Shown piece after piece: positions 5,667-6,419 of a stretch of DNA of 6,419 nt. Under the pieces are notes generated by a model. The model worked only from the letters and a program-made list of their open reading frames with translations, did not search any database and was not told the DNA's origin. Every line of letters starts with the position of its first letter. Position 1 is the stretch's first letter. Source of the stretch: Candidatus Kaiserbacteria bacterium (GTDB taxonomy: Bacteria > Patescibacteria > Paceibacteria > UBA9973 > UBA2100); contig NVTG01000076.1 of NCBI GenBank assembly GCA_002401495.1, positions 1 to 6,419 on the forward strand, in the 5' to 3' direction. Made by a program: the position numbers and the translations under genes.

Positions 5667-6419
5667 TTAAACCGTACAAACTCGATTGCGGCCTGACTTT
5701 TTAGCCTGATACATGGCTTGGTCAGCCCTTTCGATTGCAGTTTCGATATCATCATTGGCATTTATTAGCGCGACACCAAATGAGCCAGTTACATTAATGT
5801 GTTTATCATTGCCAATTTCGATTTTTAAAGTTGCAACGGCTGCTCGCAGTCGCTCAGAAAAGGACTTGGCACCTTCAAGCTCTGTGTGTGGTAAGCATAC
5901 TAAAAACTCTTCGCCGCCATAGCGATACAATTGATCGTACTCTCTTAAGTGGGATTTAATGCATTTAACAAGCGCTATTAACACTTTATCACCCGCGCCA
6001 TGGCCAAACTCATCATTCACACGCTTAAAGTGATCAAGGTCGATCATTATTAGCGCACAGCTCAAAGATTTACGTTTACAAAGTTCCTGCTCTTTTTGTA
6101 GGTTTTCAACTAAGTTTGCTCGGTTTGTAGCACCGGTTAAAGGGTCGCGGGTGTGTAACAGTTCATAAAGCTCATCATTGATAGCTTCAAAATAATCTCG
6201 CAAACTATCTAAATCAGTATGAAATTGGTCCAATAAATTCACAGGAATAGCTGAATTAGACTCTTTTAACGATGATAGGACTTTGGCTCCTTGATGCATT
6301 TTTTGATGCGCTGAAGCGATTTCTGAAAAATAAGGATGAAGGTTTAGGGTCTGCTCAGGAAGTTTATTGAACCATTGCCCAAAGCGACAAAGATTATGAG
6401 CATTATCGCTTAAGTCTTG
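5667..6419 (-). CDS. dgcZ: DgcZ-like diguanylate cyclase, CZB zinc-sensor plus GGDEF domain (N-terminus beyond the window)
   Basis: The frame stays open to the right edge, so the gene begins outside the window and 250 residues are visible. The first ATG inside, at 6299, is internal. Visible residues 1-47 hold the second half of a CZB domain: LCRFGQWF with its cysteine (6387-6389), then HPYFSEIASAHQKMH. Two histidines (6306-6308 and 6294-6296) lie 27 and 31 residues after the cysteine, the same spacing as zinc ligands Cys52, His79 and His83 of E. coli DgcZ as I recall them; the first histidine would be off the edge. A helical linker leads to a GGDEF domain: DPLTGATNR, MIDLDHFKRVNDEFGH, the active-site GGEEF (visible residues 168-172) and, five residues before it, RxxD (REYD), an intact product-inhibition site. 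It should make c-di-GMP from two GTP, with zinc acting as inhibitor. The gene symbol is by architecture only. Confidence 0.88.
   Translation of the reverse strand, partial: QDLSDNAHNLCRFGQWFNKLPEQTLNLHPYFSEIASAHQKMHQGAKVLSSLKESNSAIPVNLLDQFHTDLDSLRDYFEAINDELYELLHTRDPLTGATNRANLVENLQKEQELCKRKSLSCALIMIDLDHFKRVNDEFGHGAGDKVLIALVKCIKSHLREYDQLYRYGGEEFLVCLPHTELEGAKSFSERLRAAVATLKIEIGNDKHINVTGSFGVALINANDDIETAIERADQAMYQAKKSGRNRVCTV

Noticed and set aside
5667..6299. A 210-residue GGDEF-only protein starting at 6299.
   Set aside because: The frame continues without a stop to 6419 and encodes clear CZB residues; the ATG at 6299 encodes the Met inside the zinc-ligand motif SAHQKMH.
1..6419. Defence island, CRISPR array, prophage or mobile element.
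   Set aside because: I saw no regularly spaced repeats, transposase or phage genes, and the genes resemble ordinary chromosomal families.

Overview
The window looks like ordinary chromosomal sequence of a marine gammaproteobacterium. AT-rich coding sequence, AAGGA-type ribosome binding sites, short intergenic gaps and a strongly CurA-like reductase fit the Pseudoalteromonas/Alteromonadales group best. This is a judgement from protein style, not a database match. I see no tRNA, rRNA, insertion sequence, prophage gene or CRISPR array, and no gap without a gene longer than about 185 bases.

Layout. (1) Positions 1-705, plus strand: the 3' part of an integral membrane protein gene whose start lies upstream of the window. 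Its last codons overlap a 77-residue helix-hairpin-helix protein gene. (2) Positions 702-1963, minus strand: a two-gene unit for exported proteins. A 135-residue secreted protein of unknown function comes first, then an SMP-30/gluconolactonase-type beta-propeller. Its stop codon interlocks with that of the helix-hairpin-helix gene. (3) Positions 1964-2148: a divergent intergenic region with the likely promoter of the secreted pair and a small palindrome. (4) Positions 2149-4844, plus strand: a CurA-type NADPH-dependent reductase, a glutathione S-transferase gene broken by one in-frame TAG, a RimJ/RimL-type GNAT acetyltransferase and a small membrane-anchored protein. Perfect or near-perfect hairpins sit in the first two gaps. 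(5) Positions 4845-5665, plus strand: an apparent promoter region with an 11-base direct repeat and an inverted repeat, then a class I SAM methyltransferase. (6) Positions 5667-6419, minus strand: a diguanylate cyclase gene that runs off the right edge. Its reading frame is open past the first internal ATG and encodes part of a CZB zinc-sensor domain, so it is a DgcZ (YdeH)-like CZB-GGDEF protein.

How the genes may work together. The reductase and glutathione S-transferase are a plausible pair for handling electrophilic or unsaturated carbonyl compounds, but the transferase is interrupted as sequenced. The two secreted proteins are probably co-transcribed and work in the envelope. The diguanylate cyclase would connect zinc availability to c-di-GMP; nothing ties it to the adjacent methyltransferase, which converges on it.

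I found no convincing new multi-gene system. The most useful observations are the CZB domain hidden behind an internal start codon, the single amber codon in the transferase with a well-placed ribosome binding site just after it, and the repeats in front of the methyltransferase.
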